Assembly (NCBI RefSeq): GCF_026012395.1
Contig: NZ_BRZA01000001.1
Coordinates: forward strand, 62,001 to 126,000
Source: Lysinibacillus piscis
Lineage (GTDB): Bacteria; Bacillota; Bacilli; Bacillales_A; Planococcaceae
Direction: 5' to 3'
DNA: 64,000 nt
The number at the start of each line of letters is the position of its first letter. The stretch's first letter is position 1. Positions 14,761 through 23,665 of the stretch are shown piece after piece. The position numbers were made by a program, and so were the translations under genes. A model generated the notes under the pieces. The model did no database searches. It was not told where the DNA came from and saw nothing but the letters and a program-made list of their open reading frames with translations.

Positions 14761-16405
14761 TGGAACAAAGGTCGATCGTCGTGACGCTAAATTAGCAATG
14801 GCCCATATTTATGTAGCATTTATCGCATTATTATTAGGTGGTCTTGCAGGTTTATTACAAGTATTTGTTCGCTCTGGTCAATTCACATTACCAGCAGGCA
14901 TCGGCTATTATCAAGTATTAACGGTACACGGTGTTTTACTCGGTCTTATTTTAACAACATTCTTTATCTACGGTTTCCAAATTGCCAGTGTTAGCCGTAC
15001 ATCTGGTACATTTACAGATGCACAGCGTCGTATAGGATGGATTGGTTTTTGGTTAATGACAATTGGTACGGCTGCGGCGGCAGTGATGGTGTTATTAAAT
15101 AAAGCCACTGTTCTTTACACATTCTATGCCCCACTACAAGCACACTGGATTTTCTATTTAGGCTTAACGCTTGTTGTTGTAGGTTCTTGGGTTGGTGGTG
15201 TAGCACAAATTTTACGTTATACACAATGGCGTAAAGAAAATAAAGGTAGCGGTCAGTCTAGCCCATTATTATCTTACATGGTTGTTGTCAATAATTTAAT
15301 GTGGTTTGCAGCAACATTAGGTGTAGCCATTTCTGTACTATTCCAATTGCTTCCTTGGTCATTAGGTTTAATCGAACGTGTCGATGTTGCCTTATCTCGT
15401 ACATTGTTCTGGTATTTCGGTCATGCACTTGTATACTTCTGGTTATTACCAGCTTATATGGTATGGTATACAATTATTCCAAAGATTATCGGTGGCAAAA
15501 TTTTCTCTGATTCCTTAGCAAGACTATCCTTTATGCTCTTCCTACTTTTCTCTGTACCTGTTGGCATTCATCACCAATTAACAGAGCCTGGTATTTCAGG
15601 AACATGGAAGTTCATTCAAGTTATTTTAACATTTGCTGTAATCATCCCTTCTTTAATGACAGCCTTTTCGATGTTTGCGATGTTTGAATTACGTGGACGT
15701 GAATTAGGTGGTAAAGGCTTATTCGGCTGGTTCAAAAAATTACCATGGAAAGATGTTCGTTTCTTCGTACCATTTATTGGGATGGTCGCATTTATCCCTG
15801 GTGGTGCTGGTGGGGTTGTCAATGCCTCTTATCAAATGAACCAATTAATCCATAATACCATTTGGGTAACAGGGCATTTTCATTTAACAATTGCTACAGC
15901 CGTTGTGTTAACTTACTTTGGTGCAGCCTTCTGGTTAATTCCACACCTAACAGGTCGCACATTAACAAAATCTTTAAACAGTCTTGGGAATTTTGCAGGC
16001 ATTTTATGGGCAGTCGGTATGACGATTATGTCATCTTCTATGCACATTGCGGGCTTATTTGGTGCACCACGCCGTTCTGATTACTCTGAATATGGTGGCG
16101 CACAGCAAGCATATGATTGGATTCCTTATCAAATCGCACAAGCAGTTGGTGGTACGATTTTATTCATCGCCATTATCGTTATCCTTTATGTAGTGGCAAA
16201 ATTAGCTTGGTTTGCGCCTAAAGGTGATGAAGAATTCCCTGTTGGTGAAGTTCATGCACATAGTGGTCCAACACCAGCGATGTTAGAAAACTTTAAATTA
16301 TGGGTTGTGATTTTAGCAGCATTAATTTTATTCGCTTACACGATTCCCATTTTCGATATTATTTCAAATTCACCGCCAGGCTCAAAAGGCTTCAAGCTGT
16401 GGTAA
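14744..16405 (+). CDS. cbaA: ba3-type cytochrome c oxidase subunit I
   Basis: This is the 553-residue catalytic subunit of a B-family haem-copper oxidase that reduces oxygen to water and pumps protons. About thirteen membrane helices are visible. Haem and CuB ligands sit in TVHGVLLGLI (low-spin haem), FGHALVYFWLLPAY (first CuB histidine with its crosslinked tyrosine), HHQL (CuB pair) and VTGHFHLTIA (the two haem histidines). The family lacks the D-channel motif of A-type enzymes. Translation is coupled to subunit II by a 17-base overlap. The gene ends at a strong terminator. No haem-synthesis gene is in the unit. Confidence 0.94.
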   Translation: MSRTNNGTKVDRRDAKLAMAHIYVAFIALLLGGLAGLLQVFVRSGQFTLPAGIGYYQVLTVHGVLLGLILTTFFIYGFQIASVSRTSGTFTDAQRRIGWIGFWLMTIGTAAAAVMVLLNKATVLYTFYAPLQAHWIFYLGLTLVVVGSWVGGVAQILRYTQWRKENKGSGQSSPLLSYMVVVNNLMWFAATLGVAISVLFQLLPWSLGLIERVDVALSRTLFWYFGHALVYFWLLPAYMVWYTIIPKIIGGKIFSDSLARLSFMLFLLFSVPVGIHHQLTEPGISGTWKFIQVILTFAVIIPSLMTAFSMFAMFELRGRELGGKGLFGWFKKLPWKDVRFFVPFIGMVAFIPGGAGGVVNASYQMNQLIHNTIWVTGHFHLTIATAVVLTYFGAAFWLIPHLTGRTLTKSLNSLGNFAGILWAVGMTIMSSSMHIAGLFGAPRRSDYSEYGGAQQAYDWIPYQIAQAVGGTILFIAIIVILYVVAKLAWFAPKGDEEFPVGEVHAHSGPTPAMLENFKLWVVILAALILFAYTIPIFDIISNSPPGSKGFKLW

Positions 16406-16410
16406 ACTAG

Positions 16411-16448
16411 AAAAAGGAGTTGCTACTTGATGAGCAACTCCTTTTTTA
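16411..16448. terminator. Bidirectional intrinsic terminator
   Basis: AAAAAGGAGTTGCT / AGCAACTCCTTTTTT, loop ACTTGATG, between the convergent oxidase operon and ypwA. Confidence 0.93.
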
Positions 16449-16454
16449 TTTGTC

Positions 16455-17951
16455 CTACAATTGATAAAGCTTAGTATATTTCTCTTGTAGATAGTTTGCT
16501 AAATAGGTAGCGTTTAGTCCTTCTCCAGTACCCTCCTGCAATAGCTCAAATGGTTTTTTCAATGCACCATACTGATGTACTTTTTCCGTTAACCATTGAC
16601 GAATCGGTAAAAGATTTCCTTTTGCCAGCAGCTCATCAAAGTTTGGAATATCCTTGTCCATCGCATGCTTCCATTGTGCCGCATACATTAATCCTAGTGC
16701 ATAGGATGGGAAGTAGCCAAACATCCCACCTGACCAATGCATATCTTGTAGCACACCTTTTGCATCTGTTTCAGGGCGGATACCTAAATATTCTTCGTAC
16801 TTATCATTCCATACTTGTGGTAAATCCTTTGGCTGTAAATCGCCATTGAATAAGTCACGCTCAATTTCATAACGAATCATAATATGCAATGCATACGTTA
16901 ATTCATCTGCCTCAATACGAATGAAGGAAGGCTCTACCATATTAATAGCTCGTAAGAAATCGTCTAAGGCTACATCACCAAATTGTGCTGGTGAATACTG
17001 TTGTAGACGCTCATAATTATGCGCCCAAAACTTTTCATTACGTCCTACAAAATTTTCATAAAATAAAGATTGTGACTCATGAATGCCCATGGATGTCCCT
17101 GCTGCTAATGGCAAACCTGCTAGCTTCGCATCAATATTTTGTTCATACATCGCATGACCACATTCGTGAATTGTACCAAAAATGGCTGAACGGAAATCAT
17201 GTTCATCATATTTGGTTGTAATGCGGGCATCCCCATGATTTAAGCCAACCATAAATGGATGTACACTTTCATCTAGGCGACCTGCCTCAAAATCATAGCC
17301 AAGTTGCGCTAAAATTTCTAATGATAGTGCACGCTGCGCCTCGCGTGGAAAGTGCTTCAATAGCATACTTGTATCTGGTTGCTTTGGAGAGGCTCCAATT
17401 TTTTGAACAAGTGTGACAATCGTTTCACGTAATTCACCAAAAACACGATCCAATACATCTGTCGTCATATCTGGCTCAAATAAATCGAGCAATGTATTAT
17501 ATGGTGAGCCATTTTTCATGCCCCAATAGCCAATAAATTTCTTTTGCCAGCTAATTAATTGCTCTAAATAAGGTAAAAACAACGCAAAATTATTTGTTGC
17601 CTTTGCTTCTTCCCATGCTGTTTCTGCCTTCGACTGTAAAATCACATATTCTTTGTAATCCTGTGCGGGAATTTTCTTATTTTGATCATATTGTTTACGA
17701 ACTTCTTCCACTAATCGTGTTGTTACATAATCAAGGTCCGCTTTTTGCGTCTCTAACGATGTTAATAATTGCCCCAATTCATCACTTGTTTGCATGTCAA
17801 ACAAGGAAGCAGATAATGTGCCTACTACCTCTGCTCGTTGCTCTAAGCCTTTTTTCGGTGCACCTGTACGCATATCCCAATATATAACGTTTAATGCCTC
17901 CGAATAATGTTGCATTTTCTTCACATAGTCTGTAAATTGTTGAACCGTCAT
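16455..17951 (-). CDS. ypwA: Carboxypeptidase M32 (thermostable carboxypeptidase 1 family)
   Basis: This is a 498-residue cytosolic zinc carboxypeptidase of family M32 that trims C-terminal residues broadly. The metal motif HExxH is seen as GTIHECGHAMYEQ near residue 260, followed by GIHESQSLFYENFVGR with the third ligand, and the C-terminal segment HWSGGMFGYFPSYALG. Length and order match B. subtilis YpwA. It is a backbone gene: in Bacillus it lies near ypvA and ypsC, which here are 14 kb further on, behind the eut operon. It is single and faces the oxidase operon. Confidence 0.94.
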   Translation of the reverse strand: MTVQQFTDYVKKMQHYSEALNVIYWDMRTGAPKKGLEQRAEVVGTLSASLFDMQTSDELGQLLTSLETQKADLDYVTTRLVEEVRKQYDQNKKIPAQDYKEYVILQSKAETAWEEAKATNNFALFLPYLEQLISWQKKFIGYWGMKNGSPYNTLLDLFEPDMTTDVLDRVFGELRETIVTLVQKIGASPKQPDTSMLLKHFPREAQRALSLEILAQLGYDFEAGRLDESVHPFMVGLNHGDARITTKYDEHDFRSAIFGTIHECGHAMYEQNIDAKLAGLPLAAGTSMGIHESQSLFYENFVGRNEKFWAHNYERLQQYSPAQFGDVALDDFLRAINMVEPSFIRIEADELTYALHIMIRYEIERDLFNGDLQPKDLPQVWNDKYEEYLGIRPETDAKGVLQDMHWSGGMFGYFPSYALGLMYAAQWKHAMDKDIPNFDELLAKGNLLPIRQWLTEKVHQYGALKKPFELLQEGTGEGLNATYLANYLQEKYTKLYQL

Positions 17952-17995
17952 GCTGTCATCCTCCTTTGTACTATCAATAGTTTACCATACTCACT

Positions 17996-18030
17996 AAAAA
18001 TGCTCCCTACCATTTGGCAAGGAGCAGCTT
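17996..18030 (-). terminator. Terminator of the eut operon
   Basis: Read on the minus strand, GCTGCTCCTTG...GGGAGCATTTTTAG forms a stem of TGCTCC with GGAGCA and a T run directly behind the mdh stop codon. Confidence 0.75.
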
Positions 18031-18031
18031 T

Positions 18032-18976
18032 TTATATATTTTGACAAATGCCAATGACTTGTTCAACGGCCTCTGCTGATTTATTTAAGGCAGCTTTTTC
18101 TGCATCTGTTAAATGTAGCTCAATAACAGATTCGATACCATTACCACCTAAAATAGTTGGTACACCTAAAAATAGCTCTTGGTAGCCATATTCCCCTTCT
18201 AGCAATGCGATAGATGGGATAATTTTGCGCTGATCCTTCATGATGATTTCCACCATTTGCGCACAGGCTGCAGCAGGTGCATAATAGGCACTACCATTTC
18301 CTAATAGCCCTACAATTTCCCCGCCACCTTTACGTGTCCGTTCCACAATTTGCTCTAGTCGCTCTTGTGGAATCAGCTTTTCTAGTGGGATACCACCTGC
18401 ATAGGAATACCGAATTAATGGCACCATTTCATCACCATGTCCACCAAGTACAAAGCCAGACACATCTTCAGGTGCAATATTTAATTCTTGTGCAACAAAT
18501 GTGTTAAAACGTGCTGTGTCTAACACACCTGATTGCCCGATAACACGATTTTTCGGGAAGCCCGTTTCCTTATAACATACATATGTCATCGCATCTACAG
18601 GGTTACTTAACACAACGACAATACTGTTTGGTGCATGCTGTTTAATTTGGCGTGATACTTGCTGAATAATTTTCGCATTCGTCATGACTAAATCATCACG
18701 ACTCATACCAGGCTTACGAGGAATACCCGCTGTGATAACGACAATATCAGCACCTGCAATATCCTCATAATTGCTTGTACCTTTCACAGATACATTGAAT
18801 TTTTCAATCGGACCTGTTTGCAATAAATCAAGTGCTTTCCCTTTTGTTGGCTTCTCTGCCTCAGGAATATCTACTAGTACAACGTCACCCAACTCTTTTT
18901 GTGCTAAAAACAGACTTAATGTTGCGCCTGTATGACCAGCACCAATTACAGCAATTTTACTTTTACGAAAAGCCAT
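18032..18976 (-). CDS. mdh: Malate dehydrogenase encoded at the end of the eut operon
   Basis: This is a 314-residue NAD-dependent malate dehydrogenase of the LDH-like class. It has the dinucleotide fold [20 protein letters not shown], the arginine loop [14 protein letters not shown] that selects malate over lactate, NPVDAMTYV, the catalytic histidine in [13 protein letters not shown], and [19 protein letters not shown]. It resembles B. subtilis Mdh throughout. Its ATG shares bases with the stop of the preceding shell-protein gene (TAATG), so it is translationally coupled to a microcompartment gene. No encapsulation helix is visible at either end. Malate dehydrogenase is not a standard eut gene. 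It may recycle NADH for the compartment, or it may simply be the cell's housekeeping copy placed here. Confidence 0.93.
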   Translation of the reverse strand: MAFRKSKIAVIGAGHTGATLSLFLAQKELGDVVLVDIPEAEKPTKGKALDLLQTGPIEKFNVSVKGTSNYEDIAGADIVVITAGIPRKPGMSRDDLVMTNAKIIQQVSRQIKQHAPNSIVVVLSNPVDAMTYVCYKETGFPKNRVIGQSGVLDTARFNTFVAQELNIAPEDVSGFVLGGHGDEMVPLIRYSYAGGIPLEKLIPQERLEQIVERTRKGGGEIVGLLGNGSAYYAPAAACAQMVEIIMKDQRKIIPSIALLEGEYGYQELFLGVPTILGGNGIESVIELHLTDAEKAALNKSAEAVEQVIGICQNI

Positions 18977-19344
18977 TATGCTTCACCTCTGTCAGTAGTT
19001 GTTGTTTCTGCTGTTACTTCTGGTGTTTTTTTTGTGCGTGTTGCAGGTGTAGCCGTTTTTTTCTTTGGTGCTTCTGGCCCTTTCACCATCTGGAATACAT
19101 GGTCATCAGGTCTTGGAATCACATGTGCACCTAGTAATTCACCTACACGTATTGCTGCTGCCTTTCCAGCCTCTACAGCTGCCTGTACAGAGCCAACATC
19201 ACCTTGTACAACGACCGTTACGATACCACCATCGACAAATTCCTGTTTCACAATTGTGACGTCTGCTGCTTTAATCATTGCATCTGCTGCTTCATAAGAG
19301 CCAACTAGCCCTTTTGTTTCAATCATACCGATTGCACTACTCAT
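18976..19344 (-). CDS. BMC-domain shell protein with basic C-terminal tail
   Basis: This is a 122-residue hexameric shell protein. Residues 1-90 form a BMC domain like EutM/Pdu[40 protein letters not shown] and [11 protein letters not shown] tail of about 30 residues follows, rich in lysine, threonine and arginine ([16 protein letters not shown]) and ending in acidic residues. EutM earlier in the operon lacks this tail. The start is ATG 19344, five bases after GAGGTGA. The gene overlaps eutN upstream by eight bases and mdh downstream by one base. The tail may bind a cargo enzyme, for instance the coupled malate dehydrogenase, or nucleic acid as proposed for EutK. Confidence 0.88.
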   Translation of the reverse strand: MSSAIGMIETKGLVGSYEAADAMIKAADVTIVKQEFVDGGIVTVVVQGDVGSVQAAVEAGKAAAIRVGELLGAHVIPRPDDHVFQMVKGPEAPKKKTATPATRTKKTPEVTAETTTTDRGEA

Positions 19345-19621
19345 TATTATCACCTCGCATTACTTCTGTAGAATCAATAATCCCAATGACAACCGCATCA
19401 ATTGGCAGTGGGTTATCTTTCATAATATAACGGGATGAACCACCGCTTGTGATGAGGACATCATCACCAATACCAGCACCGATTCGATCTGCCGCTACCA
19501 TTTCGGCACGAATAGGCTTTTGGTTGGAATCGATTGGTTGTACAATTAAAAGCTTTAAGCCGTTCAATCCATCTTCCTTACGTGTCGCCCATACATTGCC
19601 GATTACTCTACCCATCAGCAT
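19337..19621 (-). CDS. eutN: EutN/CcmL-family shell vertex protein
   Basis: This is a 94-residue pentamer-forming protein that caps the vertices of the microcompartment shell. The family pattern is clear: MGRVIGNVWATRKEDGL, LLIVQPID, VAADRIGAGIGDDVLIT and the glycine-serine turn SGGSSR. It ends with AVVIGIID. The start is ATG 19621 with AGAAGGTGA before it, and a GTG nine bases upstream would overlap that site. It overlaps the next shell gene by eight bases. It belongs to the eut shell set with EutS, EutL, EutM and the tailed BMC protein. Confidence 0.92.
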   Translation of the reverse strand: MLMGRVIGNVWATRKEDGLNGLKLLIVQPIDSNQKPIRAEMVAADRIGAGIGDDVLITSGGSSRYIMKDNPLPIDAVVIGIIDSTEVMRGDNNE

Positions 19622-19661
19622 AACGGTCACCTTCTCTTTTCATCATTCATTGCACTATCTA

Positions 19662-20531
19662 TTAATCAGCACGAACTGTTAATGTTTTACCCAGCTCACG
19701 TATTTTATCTTGTGCCAGTGCCGTCACAATCGTTTTCTTCGATACAACAATTTCTTGTGCATCAATGGCTAACACTTCTTGCTGTGACAGTAGCTTTTTA
19801 TCGAAAAAATAGCTTGTCTGCTGTGTTGTTTGTTGCACAACAGGCGTAGATTCTTTCACCGTTACAGGCTTGCTCATCGTTTGAGCATTCACTATTTCAC
19901 CAAAAGCGCCTTGTTTAATCAGACCTGCATTTGCTTCATCTGTATCAATATGCATTTCTAAACGAAAACGATCTGACACACGAATCAACACATCTGAGAA
20001 AATAATAGGACGAATCCCTTCGACTTTAATTTGTACAGACTGTCCGTCCACCACTTGAAGATGTTCGCTATCTGCTGGAGACATATGAATATGTGCCTGT
20101 GCTACGATTAATCCTTCCTGTAAGACAACGCTTCCCTTTGGACCAATTAATGTAATAGGGCTTGAGCCTTTAATATCACCTGAAATACGCAATGGTGGCT
20201 TTACACCTAATTTCATCGCATCCGTCCAGCTTACCTCTACTTGTGATAATGAACGAGCTGGTCCTAAAATACGCACACGTTCAATTGAACCCTTTGGTCC
20301 TGCAATGACGACTGTTTCTTCAGCCGCAAATTGTCCTGGCTGTGATAACTCAAATTTCGGTGTTAACTCATAGCCTTGCCCGAAAAGCTGTTCGACTTCT
20401 GTTTGTGCAAGATGAACATGTCGTGCCGATACACCAATAGGGATTTGTCCGTCATTTTGTAGAGCAGGCTGATTTTTTAATACTTGCTGCAATACTTCTT
20501 CGACAATTTTTTGTACTAAATGTTCCTGCAT
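19662..20531 (-). CDS. pduL: PduL-type phosphate acyltransferase with extra C-terminal domain
   Basis: This is a 289-residue phosphotransacylase of the PduL class, which converts acetyl-CoA and phosphate to acetyl-phosphate and CoA. The paired zinc histidine motifs are present: VSARHVHL and AQAHIHMSPAD, then LEMHIDTDEANAG. An N-terminal amphipathic helix (LVQKIVEEVLQQVLKN) looks like an encapsulation peptide. After the catalytic part (to about residue 215) comes a linker and an extra domain ending in VSKKTIVTALAQDKIRELG, a motif resembling a short segment seen in other microcompartment enzymes such as EutT. This is the second of two PduL genes in tandem, and it is the one predicted to be luminal. 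Confidence 0.9.
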   Translation of the reverse strand: MQEHLVQKIVEEVLQQVLKNQPALQNDGQIPIGVSARHVHLAQTEVEQLFGQGYELTPKFELSQPGQFAAEETVVIAGPKGSIERVRILGPARSLSQVEVSWTDAMKLGVKPPLRISGDIKGSSPITLIGPKGSVVLQEGLIVAQAHIHMSPADSEHLQVVDGQSVQIKVEGIRPIIFSDVLIRVSDRFRLEMHIDTDEANAGLIKQGAFGEIVNAQTMSKPVTVKESTPVVQQTTQQTSYFFDKKLLSQQEVLAIDAQEIVVSKKTIVTALAQDKIRELGKTLTVRAD

Positions 20532-20546
20532 AAAATGCGCGCCTCC

Positions 20547-21131
20547 TTATGATGATTTGATGATTTTTCCTTTTGCTTGTTGTTGGATAAAGCCTGCATT
20601 CGCTTCGTCTGTATCAATATGCATTTCTAAGCTAAATTGCTCTGATACACGTACAACAATGCCTCGGAATGTCACAGGACGTTCACTTTCCACTTCAACA
20701 GACACCACTTCATTATTTTGCACACCGAATTCCTGTGCATCTGCCGGCGTCATATGGATATGTGCCTGTGCAATGATAACACCTTGTTCAATGGCTAGTT
20801 CACGCTCACCATTTTTAATCGTAATGCCAGCTGAATTGGCTACATCACCTGATTGTCGTAATGGTGGATTGACGCCCAATTTCAAGGCATCTGTTTTACT
20901 CACTTCTAATTGAGTTGCTGGTCTAACGGGTCCTAATACACGTACATTGTGAATGACTCCTTTAGGGCCTTCGATGGACACACGCTCTTTTGCGGCAAAC
21001 TGTCCTGGCTGTGACAAATCAAAATCTTTTGTCAGTGTTGCCCCTGTGCCAAAAAGCGCTTCTACATCTGCTTCACTTAAATGTATATGACGAGCCGAAA
21101 TCGCAACTGGAAATGTTTTTTCCGCCAACAT
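20547..21131 (-). CDS. pduL: PduL-type phosphate acyltransferase, short form
   Basis: This is a 194-residue protein of the PduL class with the same catalytic motifs as its neighbour: ISARHIHLSEADVE, AQAHIHMTPADAQ and LEMHIDTDEANAGF. It lacks both the N-terminal helix and the C-terminal domain of the second copy. The start is ATG 21131, preceded by TAGGAGTG. The two copies are diverged in sequence, so the duplication is old or they came from different sources. The short form may work outside the shell and regenerate CoA or acetyl-phosphate in the cytosol, while the other works inside. That split is inference. Confidence 0.9.
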   Translation of the reverse strand: MLAEKTFPVAISARHIHLSEADVEALFGTGATLTKDFDLSQPGQFAAKERVSIEGPKGVIHNVRVLGPVRPATQLEVSKTDALKLGVNPPLRQSGDVANSAGITIKNGERELAIEQGVIIAQAHIHMTPADAQEFGVQNNEVVSVEVESERPVTFRGIVVRVSEQFSLEMHIDTDEANAGFIQQQAKGKIIKSS

Positions 21132-21150
21132 TATCACTCCTATAGTTAAC

Positions 21151-21188
21151 AAACATCTCCCCTGCTGAAAATAGAAGGAGAGATGTTT
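21151..21188 (-). promoter_or_regulatory. Intercistronic hairpin between eutM and the first pduL
   Basis: AAACATCTCCCC (21151-21162) pairs with GGAGAGATGTTT (21177-21188) with one mismatch and a 14-base loop. On the coding (minus) strand there is no T run after it, so it is more likely an RNA-stabilising or processing element than a terminator. It lies at the junction between a highly expressed shell gene and enzyme genes. Confidence 0.6.
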
Positions 21189-21201
21189 ACCTTTTTATTT
21201 A

Positions 21202-21480
21202 TTATGCTTCCGCTTTTGGCAAAATTAATTCTAATTCGTGGTGTGGACGTGGAATCACGTGTACAGATAAAAGTTCTCCTACACGACCTGCTGCTGCTGC
21301 ACCTGCATCTGTAGCTGCTTTTACTGCGCCTACATCACCACGTACTAATACAGTTACGATACCGCCACCTACATGTACTTTTCCTACTAAATTAACGCTA
21401 GCAGCCTTTACCATTGCATCTGCTGCTTCGATTGCTCCTACAAGACCTTTTGTTTCTACCATTCCTAATGCTGTACTCAT
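21202..21480 (-). CDS. eutM: EutM, major hexameric shell protein
   Basis: This is a 92-residue single BMC-domain protein that tiles the facets of the shell. Typical blocks: [39 protein letters not shown] and [30 protein letters not shown] precedes the ATG at 21480. Length is exactly that of the EutM/PduA class. It sits between eutE and the pduL pair and is followed by a stable hairpin, which may protect its message for high production. Confidence 0.95.
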   Translation of the reverse strand: MSTALGMVETKGLVGAIEAADAMVKAASVNLVGKVHVGGGIVTVLVRGDVGAVKAATDAGAAAAGRVGELLSVHVIPRPHHELELILPKAEA

Positions 21481-21496
21481 TTGTCATTCCTCCAAA

Positions 21497-22987
21497 TTAT
21501 TTATTTTGTGATGAGATTTGTTTTAATACTTGCTCTACAATTTGTTGAACCGTTGCTGCATCTACAGTCGGCTCCTGTGCCAATACGGCTTCTACGACAG
21601 ATGTCGCTTCCACTAATGGCTCTGGCACATCGACATCTTTTGTGCCGTACGCCATACGCTTAATATTGATTAAATGTCTAGCTGTCACATTATCAGATGT
21701 AATGTTACCGCCAAACGTACCGCAACCTAATGTAAAGGATGGTGCTAAGCCTGTTGTTCCACCAACAGCACCAATAGAAGATAATGAATTGACGATAAAG
21801 CGTGATACAGGTAAATCAACAGCAAATTGCTCAGCGAGTGCCGCATTTTCTGTATGAATGGAGCATGTATGACCACGTCCACCAATATTCAGTAAATCAA
21901 TCATAACCTGTTTTGCTTCTACACTATCCTCTACTATATATAATGCAAAAATTGGTGATAGTTTTTCAAGTGAAAACGGAATATTTTTACCGATCATCGT
22001 TTCTACCCCAATAATGACTTTCGTATTATCAGGTACAGTAATGCCCGCTACTTGTGCGATATGTGTAGCAGAGCGTCCAACAATTTTCGGATTGACTTTA
22101 CCTGGTGTTGGTGAAATCAATTGTTCCATTTTCACTTTTTCCTCATCATTGACGATGTATGCATTATTTTTCTTTAGCTCAGCCATGACTTGCTGTGCTA
22201 CTGCTTTATCAACAACAATCGCTTGTTCTGTTGCACAAATCGTTCCATTATCAAATGATTTACTTTGTACAAGCTGGCGAACAGCCTTTACCACATTCGC
22301 TGATTTTTCGATATAGGCTGGTACATTTCCAGGACCTACACCATAAGCAGGCTTGCCAGAGCTATAAGCTGCTTTGACAAGTGCACCGCCACCAGTAGCT
22401 AAAATTAAATGAATATCACGATGCTTCATTAATTGCTGTGTTGCTTCCATCGAGGACATTGTTAAACATTGTAGTAACCCTTCTGGCGCACCTGCTTTTT
22501 CTGCTGCGATGCGACAAACATCCAATGCTTCCTTTGTACATTTTACTGCATATGGATGTGGGCTTACGACTAAAGCATTGCGTGTTTTCAAAGAAATCAT
22601 CGCTTTGAAAATTGCTGTTGATGTTGGATTGGTTGTTGGAATAATCCCCGCTACAACACCAAATGGGCTTGCAATTTCAGTTACCTTTTTCGCACGATCA
22701 AAGCCAACAACACCGACTGTTTTTAAATCTTTAATATCCTCATAAAGATCTCGTGAGGCTACTTCATTTTTTATTTTTTTATGATTCCAAACGCCCATGC
22801 CTGTTTCTTCAACAGCCATTTTCGCTAATCGCTCTGCCTCTTTAAAAGCGGCGTCCGCAACTGCTTTGACAATCGTATCCACTTGCTGCTGTGAATACTG
22901 CATATAAATCGCTTGCGCTGCATTTGCATTTTTGACTGCATCACGCATTTCTTGTAATGCAAGTAAATCTTTATCTAGTGTGGCCAA
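21497..22987 (-). CDS. eutE: Acetylating acetaldehyde dehydrogenase
   Basis: This is a 496-residue CoA-acylating aldehyde dehydrogenase that oxidises acetaldehyde to acetyl-CoA with NAD. Seen: EETGMGVWNHKKIKN, IIPTTNPTSTAIFKAMIS, LATGGGALVKAAYSSGKP, the catalytic cysteine in FDNGTICATEQAIV, and GRGHTCSIHTEN. The start is TTG 22987, behind AAAGGGGGCGG, and the long upstream frame overlaps eutL. The last 20 residues (TVQQIVEQVLKQISSQ) form an amphipathic helix after a loose linker, which suggests a C-terminal encapsulation peptide, whereas classical EutE carries its own at the N-terminus. It makes the NADH that the compartment must recycle. Confidence 0.94.
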   Translation of the reverse strand: MATLDKDLLALQEMRDAVKNANAAQAIYMQYSQQQVDTIVKAVADAAFKEAERLAKMAVEETGMGVWNHKKIKNEVASRDLYEDIKDLKTVGVVGFDRAKKVTEIASPFGVVAGIIPTTNPTSTAIFKAMISLKTRNALVVSPHPYAVKCTKEALDVCRIAAEKAGAPEGLLQCLTMSSMEATQQLMKHRDIHLILATGGGALVKAAYSSGKPAYGVGPGNVPAYIEKSANVVKAVRQLVQSKSFDNGTICATEQAIVVDKAVAQQVMAELKKNNAYIVNDEEKVKMEQLISPTPGKVNPKIVGRSATHIAQVAGITVPDNTKVIIGVETMIGKNIPFSLEKLSPIFALYIVEDSVEAKQVMIDLLNIGGRGHTCSIHTENAALAEQFAVDLPVSRFIVNSLSSIGAVGGTTGLAPSFTLGCGTFGGNITSDNVTARHLINIKRMAYGTKDVDVPEPLVEATSVVEAVLAQEPTVDAATVQQIVEQVLKQISSQNK

Positions 22988-23003
22988 TAAAGCCGCCCCC
23001 TTT

Positions 23004-23654
23004 CTAATTGACTGGATTTCTTGCGATATTTTCAATCGCTTCACGGAATGCCTCGGTTGCCGCCTGACAAGCAGACTGACTACCACTTAGTAAACCGCCC
23101 CCAAAGTTCGTTTCAGACGGAGGACCAAAGAATACTTTTAACTCGACCTCTGCTGCTTTTAATGCGGCATCTAAACCGACAACCGCCTCAAGTGGTGGGG
23201 CAATTAAATACGCAAGTGCTGTGCCGACCTCGACCTCTGCTAGTTCAGCTAAATAAGTCCCACAGCTCGCCACTGTATGGGCAAATAACGCATGACTATC
23301 ATTATCTAAAATCGCTTCAAAGTACGTGTCAAACTGAATTTTTTGTTGAATCGCATCTAAGCCACTACGAATTTCATCAGGGGAACTACCTGCAATAATA
23401 CCGATGACCTCACCTGATAATGGACCAGAAGCATGTGCTGCTCCTGCATAGAAACTTTTCGCATATACAACATCGACATCAGCCTTTTTCGTCGCTTCAT
23501 CAAATGCGACATAGCCAACATCGTCAATTGTCAATGTCACAATACCCAAGCTTTTATGAGACGACTTTAAATTGAATTGTGCTGCCAACTCATCATTAAC
23601 TCTTGGAATCACTTGCATGGCTAAAATATCCGCCATAATTTTTCGAGGATTCAT
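23004..23654 (-). CDS. eutL: EutL, trimeric tandem-BMC shell protein
   Basis: This is a 216-residue shell protein with two BMC folds in one chain that forms trimers with a gated pore. EutL-type segments: ILAMQVIPRVNDELAAQF at the N-terminus, VVYAKSFYAGAAHASGPLSG in the middle, and FFGPPSETNFGGGLLSGSQS near the end. AGGGGGCGAAGCA precedes the ATG. It lies between eutC and eutE and overlaps neither. Length fits the family. Confidence 0.95.
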   Translation of the reverse strand: MNPRKIMADILAMQVIPRVNDELAAQFNLKSSHKSLGIVTLTIDDVGYVAFDEATKKADVDVVYAKSFYAGAAHASGPLSGEVIGIIAGSSPDEIRSGLDAIQQKIQFDTYFEAILDNDSHALFAHTVASCGTYLAELAEVEVGTALAYLIAPPLEAVVGLDAALKAAEVELKVFFGPPSETNFGGGLLSGSQSACQAATEAFREAIENIARNPVN

Positions 23655-23665
23655 TGCTTCGCCCC

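Noticed and set aside
18032..18976. Lactate dehydrogenase instead of malate dehydrogenase
   Set aside because: The substrate loop carries the arginine (PRKPGM) typical of malate dehydrogenase, and the whole sequence resembles Bacillus Mdh.
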